Source: Hyaloscypha bicolor E
Lineage: Eukaryota; Ascomycota; Leotiomycetes; Helotiales; Hyaloscyphaceae
Length of the DNA: 64,000 nucleotides
Direction of reading: 5' to 3'
Assembly: GCF_002865645.1 (NCBI RefSeq)
Contig: NW_020194667.1
Span: 1-64,000, forward strand
In this document: piece by piece, positions 26,381 to 38,275 of the stretch
Position numbering within the stretch: the stretch's first letter is position 1
Layout of the letters: each line of letters starts with the position of its first letter
The notes under the pieces: generated by a model
What the model was told of the DNA's origin: nothing
Seen by the model: only the letters and a program-made list of their open reading frames with translations
Database searches by the model: none
Position numbers and translations under genes: made by a program

Positions 26381-26536
26381 TAGGCTTAGTAATAGCTATA
26401 GGGCTAATATACTATATTTATAGGCCTTATACTGCCTTTTCTTTTAATATAGCAGAATTCTAATTTAGTAAAAGTAATATAAGGCTTATAAATATAGTAT
26501 ATTGGCCCTATAATAGCCCTATAGTATTACTAAGGC
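26381..26536. repeat. Short inverted repeat (hairpin or MITE-like)
   Basis: The left arm at 26,381-26,430 and the right arm at 26,479-26,536 are inverted copies of about 50 bp. They share AATATACTATATTTATAGGC and its complement, with TAGTAATAGCTATAGGG against CCCTATAGTATTACTA at the outer ends. The arms are separated by about 48 bp. It sits immediately beside the copia 5' LTR. Confidence 0.7.
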
Positions 26537-26702
26537 CCTGGACTAATAATTATTAATTATCGAAAAATTAGTATAATTATCTAATTATTACTTATTAAGC
26601 TTATTAGAGCCTATACTATAAAATATTATAAATAATACCAGAAATTGAAATAATTATTAAAATAATTCAAATTTAATCTAAAAATAATATTAGCTTTAAT
26701 TA

Positions 26703-26705
<3 letters not shown>

Positions 26706-26754
<49 letters not shown>
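26706..26754. repeat. (TTA)n microsatellite
   Basis: About 16 uninterrupted TTA/ATT triplets lie in AT-rich non-coding sequence. Confidence 0.9.
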
Positions 26755-28036
26755 TCTAAATAAATTAGAGTTTTATAAACTTATAATAATATATATTTTC
26801 TTTTAATTTTTAATAAAACAAGAAAATATAAAATAATATTTTTTTAAATATTAATTAGAAAATATTAATTAGAAAAGAGTTAATTAGAAAAGAGTTAATT
26901 AGAGAATATAAATTAGAAATATTAATCTTAAATGAGCCTAAAAAATTAGTTATTAAGTATTTGAAATTTATTTGTTTTATATATAATAATTACTTTATTT
27001 ATTTTATATTTTAAAACTAGAGCTCTTATATATAAACTTTCTTATATTTTTATTAGAAAATCTAATTATAAATAAAGGCTTAAATAAATATAAATAATAA
27101 ATTAGATATTATTAAAATTCTAAAATCTATTAATACTTTTATTTAAGTTTTCTTTTCTTTTTCTTAAAAGAAAGAAAAAAGTTATTTTACTTTTTTTAAT
27201 ATTTAATAAACTTATCTTATTAGAAAACTATATTATAACGGGATCTTTTCTTTTCCAGTATTTTTTACTAGTATATTATCTAAGTTTATATTACTTCTTT
27301 TATTTAATCTCTTATTCTATATTATATAAACCTAGAAAATATATATAATTTATATATAAATAATTATTACTATTCTAGTATTAATAATTCTTCTTTTATT
27401 ATAATTGTTTTCTTATTAAATTACTATATATACCCGCTAATTCGAGTATAATTACAAGTAATATATATTATATATATAATTCTAATATATTAGAAGATTT
27501 TAAATAGCTATTTATATTAAGTAAGAAAGAGTAAAGTATTAAAATCAAGTAAAGTAGAGCTTAATATCGATTTGAGGAGATAATATGGCTCTCCGGCTAG
27601 TTAATAATGTATATTAACTATAATAGAGAGTTGGAAATCCAAACCTTTCTTTGTGGAATTATTTGATACAAATCTTCTAAGATTCCTAATAAATTCTGTA
27701 ACGAAACCTGACCTCACCAAATTCATTACTACCTACCTTGGGGCCTTAGAAGTCACCGCTCTAACCTGAGCGGAGCCCTAAGAGGACCGTATTCTGGCTA
27801 CCTTAAGAATTGGTTATAGCTTCTATATTTGTTTTTGATATAGAATTTTAAAGGTATCTTATTGCACGTTAAACTTACAAGGATCCCTACCAGAGTTGAT
27901 TTGCAGCCTATTTACTTATCTCGCTCGTTTATGGGTTTTTCCGCTTTGGTAGCAAGATAACAGAATTGGAAGAAGTGAAATTTACTTTATCTTCTTCTGG
28001 CTATTGGCCAGTACATAACTTTATTAGAAACCCAAT
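26755..28036. other. Edge of the AT-rich island and transition to gene space
   Basis: Up to about 27,550 the sequence remains AT-rich and worn. From about 27,560 the base composition changes within some tens of bases to a balanced one (GGCTCTCCGGCTAG near 27,590). No gene is evident in 27,560-28,036, which is the 3' flank of the HET gene. Confidence 0.6.
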
Positions 28037-29674
28037 CTACTTATAATGACTTAGGGCTAGATGAAGGATCCACGGTGGGGTCGCCTCCTTTTTAAAGCGG
28101 AACGTCAGAATTCCATCATCTGTATCAAGCTGCTGCTGCCAGCTCAATACCGTATCTATTTGACCTTTGTGCATCATCATAGTCTCTGCCAAGGACTGGC
28201 CATACTCTTGATGGGCAATCGCAAATTCTAAAGTCGATGGGCAAAGCCGGAATTCGAATATCGGCACGCTGAACCCATACTTTAGACGTACAACAAAGGG
28301 TTCTCCTGTCCCTATCAGATACTAAAGATAAATAGTTTGCTGTCCCGAAATTTCGACGCTGGTATCCCCCGAACGGAAGATCCTATCAAAGGCCAAAATA
28401 AAGCCTTGATCCACAACGTATTCCCAAGCTGGGGGATAGGCTTCGATGGCTTCTATATAGGTTCTTGTTGTCCCTGACAATCTTGTGAGCCTCAATCCAC
28501 TTTCGTACATAGTCATATATTCTGTGCTAATGTAGATTGGGATGGCTGCATCATTGTCAGGTTCCTGAAACAATGATAACGATATCGAAATTGGTACTGC
28601 GCCACATCTGATGAACTGTCCCACCATGGTAGCTTTCCCATCCTGTTCTGGAGAGGGGATGAGAGCAATGGCGATATTTCGTGAACCTTTCTCATTGAGC
28701 TTAGCGCAATTGAACAACCCAATGAAGGTATTGTCACTACCAGGCACCTTGCGCAATCTCATGGAAATTTGGAGGCCTGCATTTGTCATCGAATAATGGG
28801 AGATGCCAGCCCAATCAGGAGTATAAGGCACGACGTCCGCGAATCCAACAAAATCAGATGGTGAGCTTGCAAGTAGTTCACGGTTACCCATAGCTCCGAC
28901 TTGTCTGGATCCCCACGCAAAGATGGACTGATCGTGAGAAGAGCTGATAATGGCTTCCTGGAGCCGATGGAAAGCTCTCGCTTTTTCGCCATAAAGCAAT
29001 GGCATATTCACATTGAATATACCCAGGAGCGAATAGGCAACATCTTCTTCACGTGTAGTTTGCCGCAATGCCGCCCAACTCATCCTTTCAGCAATGCTGG
29101 CATCGCAGCATCTGTTGTAACCGTTCAGATACTTGGTCCCTATCCCGGTAATCTCAGTGATCAACCCATTGATGGAACCGGTGGGCGGGGAATCACGAAA
29201 CATTGAGTAGAGTTTTTTACCCAATCGAGTCCACGATGCGTTGTAAAATATAACCATTCGAGGAGCCAGTAGTTCTTGGAGAGTCCAGCCCCTAGTCCAC
29301 CACTTGCTCTTTCTGAAAGCCAACGTGGATTCTGGAACACCTAAGTCCATCGTATCATGGACGTCGGCCAGGTAGGCATAGCAGGCTGAGGCCCTTTCAT
29401 ACCAATTGAACATGGAGTTGATGGCTTCAGACAGTTCAGCACTGCTTCTTTTATCGATACAGCATGTGTCGATCCAGACATAGTCAAAGCCACTGCCCAG
29501 TGCTTCTCTGCAGCAACCCTCAATCTTATCCGAGTCGTTGTTGTATCTCCCTTTCGTGATTTCTTTGAAGAGCACCTCATCCTTGCCCCAAGTATGCGAC
29601 AGAATAACATAAGGAGGGACATCCTTCTCGAAGAACTCCTCCAACCTCTTCGTCTTGGCATTGAGGAGCCTCAT
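28037..29674 (-). CDS. HET-domain protein (heterokaryon incompatibility family)
   Basis: HET proteins act in fungal non-self recognition and can trigger cell death after fusion of unlike hyphae. The N-terminus MRLLNAKTKRLEEFF is the standard opening of the family. VILSHTWG at about residues 23-30 and YVWIDTCCIDK further on are HET core motifs, followed by AYLADV and WWTRGWTLQELLAP. I start at the ATG at 29,674, because the frame continues upstream only through non-ATG codons. A 54-nt GT-AG intron (28,269-28,322) joins 28,323-29,674 to 28,037-28,268 in frame, giving 527 residues. Without splicing the protein stops after 450 residues. The C-terminal half is beta-rich and lacks the WD40 or NACHT parts of HET-E. 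It is the first gene beside the AT island. Confidence 0.8.
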
Positions 29675-30950
29675 GGGTTCGCTTTGCGTGTTGCCAGCTA
29701 TCGACAAAATGTAAGATTACATGCGTCTTCGAGTAAGGCTTACGGTCCTCAAGTGGTTCCTTGAGGTGGCGCAGCTCAAATAGAAATGGATTCCTTTCCC
29801 CAAGAAAGCGACCGGTAGAAGTGACTTCCCACAGCTACGGGGCACGCTTCGAGCCTTATTACGACCCGGGGCTGGTGTTCTCGTAGAGAAAACAGCTCTG
29901 TTGGGTGTGTGTATGTACGTCTAAAGAGGGAAGAAGAAGCGGTGAAGATCCACAGAAGAAATAGGCAGAAGTGAACCAAGTCCAGGTTAACGAATTACCG
30001 GGTAAAACACACGTCACGAAATACGAGAGAGATTTCTAGAACTCTGATTAATTCTAGAAGAGAAGCGTGAAGCTCGTAGAAGCTTGGGAGCGAGGCTAAA
30101 TACTCCTTAGCGCCATAATTAAGCGAAACGTGTGCCTGAGGCCTAAACGAATTTTCCCCCTCACAGCGGGGAGCTCGAGAACTAAGATACAGGGTGTCGA
30201 GCTAAGCTAAGTCACGTGCGACATAACAAGCCTCCTGGTGGTCGTTTTGAGAGTTTGCGGATGTCTGATGGATGCTGATCCGAGATGGTTTGTGGAAGCA
30301 CGCCCTTTCTGAAGCTCGACTCACGATGTCCTCAAGTGAAGGTTGACGAGGCTCTGACCTGGCATCGAGACCTAAATATAACCCGACATGTGTTGCAATG
30401 TTTTGGAGGTTGACGACTTGATTTTTCAGCTCACGCGGGGTAAGCACTCTATATATGCATCCGGTATATAAACTACAGTGTACCAGCGTACACTCAGTTC
30501 CAACAACATGGAACGTCTGCAGCCAGCACGTGATCCCATACACCACGACGAAAAAGAAATATTCGATCAATTCCATATCTGCCCAACTATCAGGATGTTT
30601 ACACATCTCTTCCAGCACCAGTCATTCGATCTGATATGATTCTTTGGTAGAAAATTCACCTGGGTGTGGGGCCATTGTCCTCGAAGCAGTGGGACATTCC
30701 AGACCAGAGCTTGACTATTTTTTTGACTATTCCGGAAGTTGCGGCACTTTCTCACGTGGGAGAGCGACTATATTCATGAAGTATTGCCGAATTTATGTTT
30801 CATTCTTCGGTACATTCAAGCATACTACACAATTCTCAACTACATCTGCAACACCGCCACATCAGGGGAGGGATATCAAACATGCAACACTCCCAGGACC
30901 TTCCAGCAACCGATCGCCAAGCTCTTAGAGGTCCATATTACTCTTCTACA
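29675..30950. other. Intergenic region between HET gene and MFS transporter
   Basis: About 1.3 kb, holding the HET promoter and the MFS 3' flank. A minus-strand open frame at 30,202-30,618 has its first ATG at about residue 5 and one hydrophobic stretch (YFFFVVVYGITCWLQ), but no family resemblance and no convincing coding bias. I do not call it a gene. Confidence 0.5.
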
Positions 30951-32800
30951 TCACGCCAACTCCAACCCCGGACCCTTCGTTTCCATCTTCAAGAGGACAA
31001 AGAGGTCATGTCTCGACCACCAGCTCCTGAGTCTCTTCCCATAGATATACACCGGGATGGCCAAGAGCCCCAAGAAGATCGAAGTGCCGCCAAAGACATA
31101 CATTATCTGTTCCGGACCGTTGGATTCCACCCAAGGGTTGGCAAAATTTGAAAGGCCGTAGAACATGAAGTTCTGCATGCGGGTCAGCTGGGAAGCTATG
31201 GCATTGGCAATAAGAAAGAAAATTACCTTGAATAGCATGTTCATGATGAATATCTCACTGCTTTGGCTTCGGAATGCATCGAGACCGTAGGCCAACGTGG
31301 CAAAGATACCGATCAGAACACCAACCATCATGACGCCTTGAAGGAAAGCACAGAGGATTGCATTGGCACCAATAGCCATTGTATAACCAAACAGAAACAT
31401 TCCAAGACCCATGAAGACAGTCGCTCCCGACATGAATACGAGACGGAATTCTGGCTCACTGGAGAATATTAGAGCAGATCAGTTGGAGGAAATGGAGGAC
31501 TTACTATACGCCTTGGTTTCGTTTCCCCATATACTTAACAATGGGGTCGCTAAACCAGCCGACAAAGATAGACCCGATCATGCCACCGATGAACGGTCCA
31601 GCACCAATGTATCCGATCTGCGCAGGCCCAAATTTCCAGGGCGGCCCGGAAAAGATTCCCGCGAGAATGATGGCCGACCCGACGTACCAGGCGTTCAAGA
31701 GTCCGGAAGTGATGATAGCATAGCAAGCGGCGGGATTTAACAACGTTAAGAATGGCCCCAGTAAGTACTTGAATATGTTGTCCTTGGAGTAAATACCCGT
31801 GTATACGGCCAATTCTTGAACGAATGTTTTCTTAGGCGGTATATTTGCCAGCTCCATCCCGACCTCCACTTCTCGATGCCGCTCCTCGATCTTCGCCAAT
31901 TCATCCAGCTTTTCATTAACTGCGAGGTCGGTTTCGTAGCGAACATCACGGAGGTAGGTGGTCTCAGGGCAGAAGAGGAACATGAGTACAAATTGGACAA
32001 CGAGGAATATCTGGAACATGTGGAATAACCAGAGCCATCCGAGACTTGCAAAAACTTGTCCGCAGATGATGGAGGCGAGTGAGGACGCCGAGTTCTGGAT
32101 GAAGTTCTGGAATGCCACTCGTGTGCCACGCTGATGTACGAAGTACATATCACCGATTGAGGCGATCATTAGGGATTCGAAGGCGCTGGTGGAGAAACCT
32201 TGTACGATGCGTGCTGCGAGAAGGTAATTGTAACTAATTTTGGACTCGCCGATTGCTGTTCCAATGATATCGAAGATTGTGGAAGCCAGGAAAACGGGCC
32301 GTTTGCCGTATTTTCGACTGAGGGCACAGACGATAGGTCCTGAGCAGCCTGCCGCAAGGAGATTATAGCCCGAAACGAGAACAACAACTGAGAGTGGTTT
32401 CCCGACCTGTTCGGCGATGACGAAGTATGAGGCATTGAGGAACGGCCCCTGAGCCAATCAGCGCCTGTAAGTCGTGTAAGAAGCAGAAACATACGTTTGT
32501 GCCTGCATTCAGCATTGTGCCGAGACATAGGATTGCAATGATCATGTCTTTCTTCCACATTGGCCAGTTCAAGGGATCATTTGGGTCGTCACTGGGTTGC
32601 GGGGAGAGGACGATGTGGCTGTCTTTCCCTGTGCCATGCTTGAGTCCGACAAGCCGCTCCTCGGAGTGAGCAGCTTCATCATCCAACAGCACAGTTCCAG
32701 GGACATGTGCGAGCTTATTATCTGGAAGATTGTAAGCTTGAATATATCAATGGGAAGTCCAAACTGGTTGGGACTAACCTTCCAGAACACCAAGCCCCAT
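30951..32800 (-). CDS. MFS transporter, DHA1-type drug:H+ antiporter-like
   Basis: A predicted 566-residue plasma-membrane transporter of the major facilitator superfamily. Exons are 32,779-32,800, 32,495-32,721, 31,505-32,448 and 30,951-31,458. All introns are GT-AG (57, 46, 46 nt), and the sum is a multiple of three. The 22-nt first exon (MGLGVLE) spliced to DNKLAHVPGTVLLDDEA is typical of a fungal subfamily. Next comes the motif SDDPNDPLNWP before TM1, then LNAGTNGPFLNASYFVIAEQ. The loop motif SRKYGKRPVF between TM2 and TM3 is the MFS motif A. A charged central loop (residues near 280-320, EKLDELAKIEERHREVEVG) separates the two six-helix halves. C-terminal helices follow EPEFRLVFM. The substrate cannot be told from sequence. 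Relatives are usually called HOL1-like or synaptic-vesicle-like. Confidence 0.9.
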
Positions 32801-34074
32801 TTTGAAGCTTGCCCGACTTTCAAGAGTGCAATACGAAAGAAGTTATTGAAGCAACACCACTTCAAACAAATTAAACAGGGAGAGAAAGATCTCTCATCCT
32901 CGTGGGAGATCGGCAGGTTCATATACTGGGTGCAGATTGACTCAACAGCCAATAAACAACAACAAAAACTCCAAGCTTCCAGAACCATTTACCCCGCTGC
33001 ATCCCTAGGATCCGATGCGAAACCAATATTTGGGAGTTCAGAAGCGAGCATCGTTACGCGTTGGTTGGTGGTGCTGCATGATTCAGGACCCTTACCCCAG
33101 ACACTCCTCCCCGCATTCGTGCTCGGCTGCCTGTCAACCCATGCAGAGCCCTAGGGCATCATCGGCAGATGTTATTGAGATTCCATCGATGACACGGGAA
33201 TAAACGCTCGGAACCTTCAACCGCGGCTTGGGAATCCCGGATGTTGGCTGCATTGTCTGTGCTGACGCAGCTTGGCTGGCCTATATTGTACGACACTACC
33301 GAAATAATCTTCTTCTTCAGCTCGAGAGCGTCTTCTTGCCCTTTCCGCCGCGATATATTGATACCGAGATCAACAAAGCTGTCAGCTACAAGGCATGACC
33401 GAATTCATTTCCCGAAAGGAGCTGCCACTCGGGAATGCCCCTGTGTCATGTGGAGGAGGACTTCGCATCGGGGAGGAGGAGTTGGGGAAGCCCCAGCAGC
33501 GCTCCAAACGCCACAAGGAGCGCCACGAATGAGGGGAGCTCCATTGACATCTCTCTTTGTAAGATTCTTCATTTGCCAAGTGATGAACAATTGCTTTGAA
33601 AGCGGAGAAGTGGAGATGTGTTGATCCAGCCGAGACTTCTCGGCACGTCTTGCATGTTGCTACGAGCTGGAGATGCAAACAACCTGCTCGAATTTGAGGA
33701 TGGAAATAGAACGTTTCGGGACTTGTGAGCACGACTACACTGTACGGTACGGCAAGCTCTGTCTGCCATGCACGACGCTGCGTTGCGCCTCACTTGAGAA
33801 ACATAGGGCCCAATGATTTGATTTTGCGCCCAGCTCCGTGGTACTCTGGCAGCCTGGGAGGGCACAGCAGAAAATCGTGTGACAAGATGAGTTTCGCAGC
33901 CTTTGCGCTCCGTGGAGTCGTGGACTATTGATGCTGACTTCTGGGAACATGGCTTGCCTCGAGATTTCTTGCCCCTGACGAGTAATTACCCGGCAAACGC
34001 GTGAGTCAGGTCCCTTGAACGTCAACGTCAACGTCTCTACTGCATCTTCAAGATCCCGACTGCACACCGAAGTC
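32801..34074. other. Intergenic region between MFS gene and F-box pseudogene
   Basis: About 1.27 kb of balanced composition, the shared upstream region of two divergent loci. Several open frames of 60-130 codons exist on both strands, but none resembles a known protein and they overlap one another. No RNA gene is recognised. Confidence 0.5.
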
Positions 34075-35447
34075 ATGACCCTCCAGGTGCTGCCCGATGA
34101 GTTGCTCGTCCAGATCTCCAATCACTTGGAGTTTTCGACACACCTCTCAAATCTTGTACTGTGCTGCAGACGCTTCTACCGCCTCGCCAACCCAGCGCTT
34201 TATTCCAGTTTCAGTGATCATAGAGGGCCGCTGCAAATACTGAAATTTCTGTCAACGATAATGGCGCGGCCGGATCTAGCACCCTATGTCAAGACTTTCA
34301 TCAGCTCTGGCCCGCACTCGCATTGGGAAGAGACCACACTTTTATGGTAGATGCCATGAGCATCACACTGAAAGCAGAGCTGGCGAAGATCTGCGGAAAT
34401 GAGCGTCAGAGGGGCGGATGGTACGACGCGATATCTGGCTGTAAAGGACAAGTTGGTGCTTGGGAAGCGGTCGTTGCAATGTTTATGCTGCTTCTCCCAA
34501 ACCTCTCAAAACCTAAGCCTTCCTTATTACCATGATACAGGAGAAGACCTGAAATGCATTCCCGCGGTAGTTGCTCGTGCGGCACAGCTCCAAGACTCGA
34601 ACATTCTGTCACCATACGCTTTGAAGAATCTCCGCAACATCGAACTTGGCATTTTATCTGACGACGAGGGAGCAGTAGATTGGTCATAAAAGACTTTCTT
34701 CCCACTCAAATCTCCAGGAGCATAGCCTCGGCACACAACTTCTACAACGACTTCTACAAACAGAATATCCCAGCTATCCCAGGGGCTTTTCCACATGCGA
34801 CCACTTTTCGCTTCAAAGATCCGATATGTCTCCCCTTGTGTTCCGAACTCTCCTCAAACCTTTCCCCAACGTCACGCATTCGACGTACAGCAACTGCGGC
34901 GAAGCAGAGCCCCCATTCTCGTTCTATCCACATGAAATGAGGTTGAGAATCATCCACTCGCAGCCGTCGCTGCAGGAGCTGACCATCATAAACACCCAAG
35001 AAGAGATCGAGACAGTGGACTACCTGATGGGGGAGAATGAGGGTTTGCCGCTTGGGTCTTTGGTGAAGTTCCATAACTTGCGTCGGCTTGAAGCTATGGT
35101 ACGCACTCTCGTGGGGAGGAGACCAGGGGATCCTGGTTTCGACTCCAGCTTGCCGAAAGACTTACAGACGGGCCCTCGTGTTTGTGAGAATACTCGGTTT
35201 GCAGAAAGCTTGCCAGAGGAGTTAGAGTTGGTCCTTAAAGCCTGTTTGATTCTTTGCGGTGGTGAAGGTGTTGTTCGAGAGGAGCCAACAAGGCGCATTG
35301 AAGAGCATGAAAGTGATCACACTTGTCTTTGCCTATGGTATCTCTCTAGACGAAGTTGCGGAGGAAGGGTCGAGGTGCGTGGCTGAGGGCCAGAAGTTGG
35401 GCATCGTGGTAAGTAGACATAAGGGAGAATATCCGGGTTCTGAGTAA
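34075..35447 (+). pseudogene. F-box protein pseudogene, first member of the tandem cluster
   Basis: The ATG at 34,075 opens MTLQVLPDELLVQISNHL, clearly homologous to the intact gene at 38,276 (MTLNKLPDELVLRVVYQL). It continues through LVLCCRRFYRLANPALYSSF and MARPDLAPYVKTF before a stop at 34,350. Homology goes on in other frames: MFMLLLPNLS near 34,480, AAQLQDSNILSPYALKNLRN near 34,575-34,640, then RTLLKPFPNVTHSTY and QPSLQELTIINTQEE at 34,840-35,010, FAESLPEEL near 35,200, and a C-terminal EGQKLGIVV near 35,390. At least three frame changes and several stops cannot be explained by GT-AG introns. The segment around 34,690-34,825 is the most decayed. Intact members would be about 450 residues. 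Confidence 0.8.
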
Positions 35448-36025
35448 GTTCGTTGAATATCCAATGCCCGTCTTTTTACAGGAACTTACATCCAATTAGC
35501 GATCAAGCTGATGAACTGCAAGGCATATGAGCAATTTCTGATATGGTAGGAGTGCCGAGGGCGTGTCAGAGTATGTGAACAGACTTGAGGGTGAATCTCA
35601 AGATTTTTGGATTTGTTGCACATCGCTTCAATGTACCAAAAGTCTTGGGACATTGAGATTGTCCTTGGAGTAGAGAGTGAATCTCTGAGTCAAGGTTTTG
35701 GACCACCCAGGGAATGGTGAATCAGTTTTTGCTTCATATCTCGCTCAATGTTTCCCATTTTCTGGGACATCTTATGTCGAATCGAAGTTCGATTCTCGTC
35801 TCGCATTTTCAACGCTTGAGAGAGCACCACAGCAGAATGCAGAGGGAACTTGGGGAGGGGAAGTGAGTTTCCCTGGCGACGGTGAACATAGGGTGGCGTT
35901 CTGTGGCTTTCATCTCAAGCGAGATGCGACCCTTCGGACCACGTTTCAGACATTTAACATCCGAATTAACTTCTTCACCTTCCTCTTTCCTTTGAATTCC
36001 AAATCAACTCTCTTGAACCTCCAGT
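35448..36025. other. Intergenic region between F-box pseudogene and F-box gene
   Basis: Contains a dispersed repeat copy at 35,627-35,661 (listed separately). The CT-rich stretch TCACCTTCCTCTTTCC at about 35,976-35,991, just before the ATG at 36,026, is typical of fungal promoters near the transcription start. Confidence 0.5.
35627..35661. repeat. Short dispersed repeat, copy 1
   Basis: TTCAATGTACCAAAAGT followed by CTTGGGACATTGA matches 47,566-47,602 (one extra T, few changes) and more weakly 47,638-47,676. The copies are 12 kb apart in unrelated intergenic DNA. Confidence 0.6.
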
Positions 36026-37432
36026 ATGGCTTTCAGTAAGCTTCCTGAAGAGCTGAAAATACAGGTGTTCCCCCAGCTTAGAATCCAGAAAAGGGGCATG
36101 TTGGAATGGGACTACCCCGAGTCATTGCTCAATGCAGCCCTTTGCTGTCACACTTGGAACGAACTTGTCGCGCCAACCCTTTACTCGACATTCGTCGAGA
36201 AAGAGTCGAATACGGCCAAGTTTATTCACACGATCTTGGAGCGGCCAGACTTGGCATCCTATGTCAAGATCTATTCGAGCAATTTTCCATGGATTGATCC
36301 CCTCAAGCCCGAGCTACTCGAGCCGCACCGCGTCAAAATCGAGGATCTGATTGCGACAGCATGCGCGGAAAAGGGGCAGAGGGAGCTTTGGTACGAGGCA
36401 ATGTTCAGCCCCTACCCTTCTTCGCACCCAATTGTCGCATTGGTCCTGTTACTCCTACCCAACCTCTCAACATTGGAATTTTTCAAGGAGACACCAATGG
36501 GCATCTACACAACCCTCGTTTTCTCCAAAACGGCTCAGCTACAACAATGTGACCTACGAGCACCGTATTGCAACCTTCAATACGTTCAATTAGCTAGGTT
36601 CTCCGAAGTGACGAACTTCTTTGAATTCATCGAGCCATTCGTTCGACTTCGGTCGCTAAAAACTTTTACTTTTGAGAATGCAATAATGTGGGAGGATATT
36701 TATAAGGGCATCGAAGTCGTCGCACCGCACATCACCCGTCTATCTTTCCTACGAACCGACATCCACCCTCACGCATTGGCACCTCTCCTTGAGCGTTTCC
36801 CAAACCTCACCTATTTCTCATATGTCTACAGCAGTAATACTAGCGACGGGATCCACTATCCTTACGTCAACTGCTCTGTCAGAGACGCAATTATGCATCT
36901 GCAGCAATCTCTCGACGAGTTGATAATCGTGGACCGAGAGAAAGACCCAGTCGAGGAATGGGAACGTAACTGGAATGAGGAATTGCACGAGGAAGTTGTC
37001 ATCTCTCAAGAAATCGAGCCGCGTTCCTTGGCCTTCGGGTCTTTGACTGGATTTGTCAAACTGCGTCGGCTCGAAGTTACGGTTTTCACGCTCACAGGAC
37101 CAATTCCACGTGCGGTGTTTAATGAGGGAGCCACTGCTGTGGCGCAATTCAGGCTTGGGCAGGCGGCGCGACTTGTGGAGAGCTTGCCGAAGTCGTTGGA
37201 GAGGCTGGTTTTATGGAATTGCACTGAGGTGAAGAGAGGGGCAGAGAAGTTTTTGTTTGACAGAAGACGGCGGGGTGAATTGCGAAAGTTGAAGATGGTG
37301 GAACTGGTCTTTTCAGAAAGATTTGATGTGGAAGACGGACTCTGGTGGCAGACTGAGGGGGAAAAGTTGGGGTTGGTTGTGACTGTACGGATGGATAGAG
37401 GCAAGGACTATGATGGACCAAATTGCTATTGA
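36026..37432 (+). CDS. F-box protein (substrate adaptor-like), tandem paralogue
   Basis: A 468-residue intronless protein. The N-terminal F-box-like segment (about residues 3-50) reads LPEELKIQVFPQL, then SLLNAALCCHTWNELVAPTLYSTF, the usual order of SKP1-binding F-box proteins of ascomycetes. The body has the family pattern seen in the paralogue at 38,276: RPDLASYVK, VALVLLLLPNLSTLEF, LLERFPNLTYFSY, and near the end SLPKSLERLVLWNC and FDRRRRGELRKLKMVEL. It probably has leucine-rich-like repeats that bind a target for ubiquitylation by an SCF ligase; the target is unknown. Start at 36,026 is supported by the conserved LPEEL spacing. Confidence 0.85.
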   Translation: MAFSKLPEELKIQVFPQLRIQKRGMLEWDYPESLLNAALCCHTWNELVAPTLYSTFVEKESNTAKFIHTILERPDLASYVKIYSSNFPWIDPLKPELLEPHRVKIEDLIATACAEKGQRELWYEAMFSPYPSSHPIVALVLLLLPNLSTLEFFKETPMGIYTTLVFSKTAQLQQCDLRAPYCNLQYVQLARFSEVTNFFEFIEPFVRLRSLKTFTFENAIMWEDIYKGIEVVAPHITRLSFLRTDIHPHALAPLLERFPNLTYFSYVYSSNTSDGIHYPYVNCSVRDAIMHLQQSLDELIIVDREKDPVEEWERNWNEELHEEVVISQEIEPRSLAFGSLTGFVKLRRLEVTVFTLTGPIPRAVFNEGATAVAQFRLGQAARLVESLPKSLERLVLWNCTEVKRGAEKFLFDRRRRGELRKLKMVELVFSERFDVEDGLWWQTEGEKLGLVVTVRMDRGKDYDGPNCY

Positions 37433-38275
37433 AGATGACACCAGTGAAACTTGGAACTTGAAGCTTAATTTGGGACATTGACAATGAGATCCAGCATTCG
37501 TGCCCTCCTTGAGCCGGCATTGAAAGGCATCTATATAGAGAAATATAATCACGTGATCTTCATTCAACAAACCCAAAGATCTTGGAAGAACCAGTTATGG
37601 AGAACTATACGGATACGATCTATGCAGTGATGGCGGTGCTGTACGACAACAAATGAGCAGGAATATTGTAGAAGCTGAGCGCTGTGAAACTAGTTTTGCA
37701 ATGGGCCATGAGAGAAGGTTTGGTGGAAGTAGAATATTGTATGGAAGATGGGAAACGTTGGGAATTATGCTTAAAATTGTAGTACCAGACAATGTTCCAT
37801 AGTACAAAATCGGTCAAACACTCCGACTCTTTCCCTGACATAACATCCAAGGGCCTACCATGAACGCCACTGGATCCAACCAGGCAAAGATATACAACAT
37901 GGAACGCCTCAATTTGGAGTCATCACGTGATGACTTCGTCACAGGCAACCACTCGCCAGCTCTTATCTCATCTCACAAACACAGACAACTCCACGCTTAA
38001 ACAGGATTCAGAGCCCAAAGCTCGAACAAAGGGACCAAAAATCCATTTTCTGCGGCAACTTTAGCACTTACAAGGTTTACGTTGCACTTGATCGTGGAGA
38101 GGATTAGAGCCTATCGCCTCATGCAGGAGCTTGGGAACGGAAGCCGCAAACGAGGCAGCAACGCTGCTACGACTCACCGAACCAACTCAAACTCATCCAT
38201 TTCATCGAACCCCTTCCCATATTATACTGTTGCAAGCTCGCAATTCTCAGCACTCATCGGGTTCGCCCCAGAACC
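37433..38275. other. Intergenic region between two F-box genes
   Basis: About 840 bp. No gene is recognised. Short frames upstream of 38,276 do not match the family. It probably holds the 3' flank of the first gene and the promoter of the second. Confidence 0.5.

Noticed and set aside
26272..26463. 63-codon plus-strand open frame with a hydrophobic stretch
   Set aside because: It spans the copia LTR and the inverted repeat next to it. The hydrophobic run comes from AT-rich codons (Ile, Leu), not from a real membrane protein.
30202..30618. 138-codon minus-strand open frame between HET and MFS genes
   Set aside because: It opens on GTG, has no family resemblance, overlaps other open frames on the plus strand, and has no supporting introns or neighbours. 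Not enough to call a gene.
33241..34121. Several overlapping open frames of 60-130 codons on both strands
   Set aside because: They overlap each other in conflicting frames and none resembles a known protein. They are best explained as chance in balanced-composition intergenic DNA.
34323..34689. Introns that could rescue the first F-box gene
   Set aside because: No GT-AG pair with a sensible branch site joins the broken frames, and homology continues through the break without a gap, so frameshift is the simpler reading.
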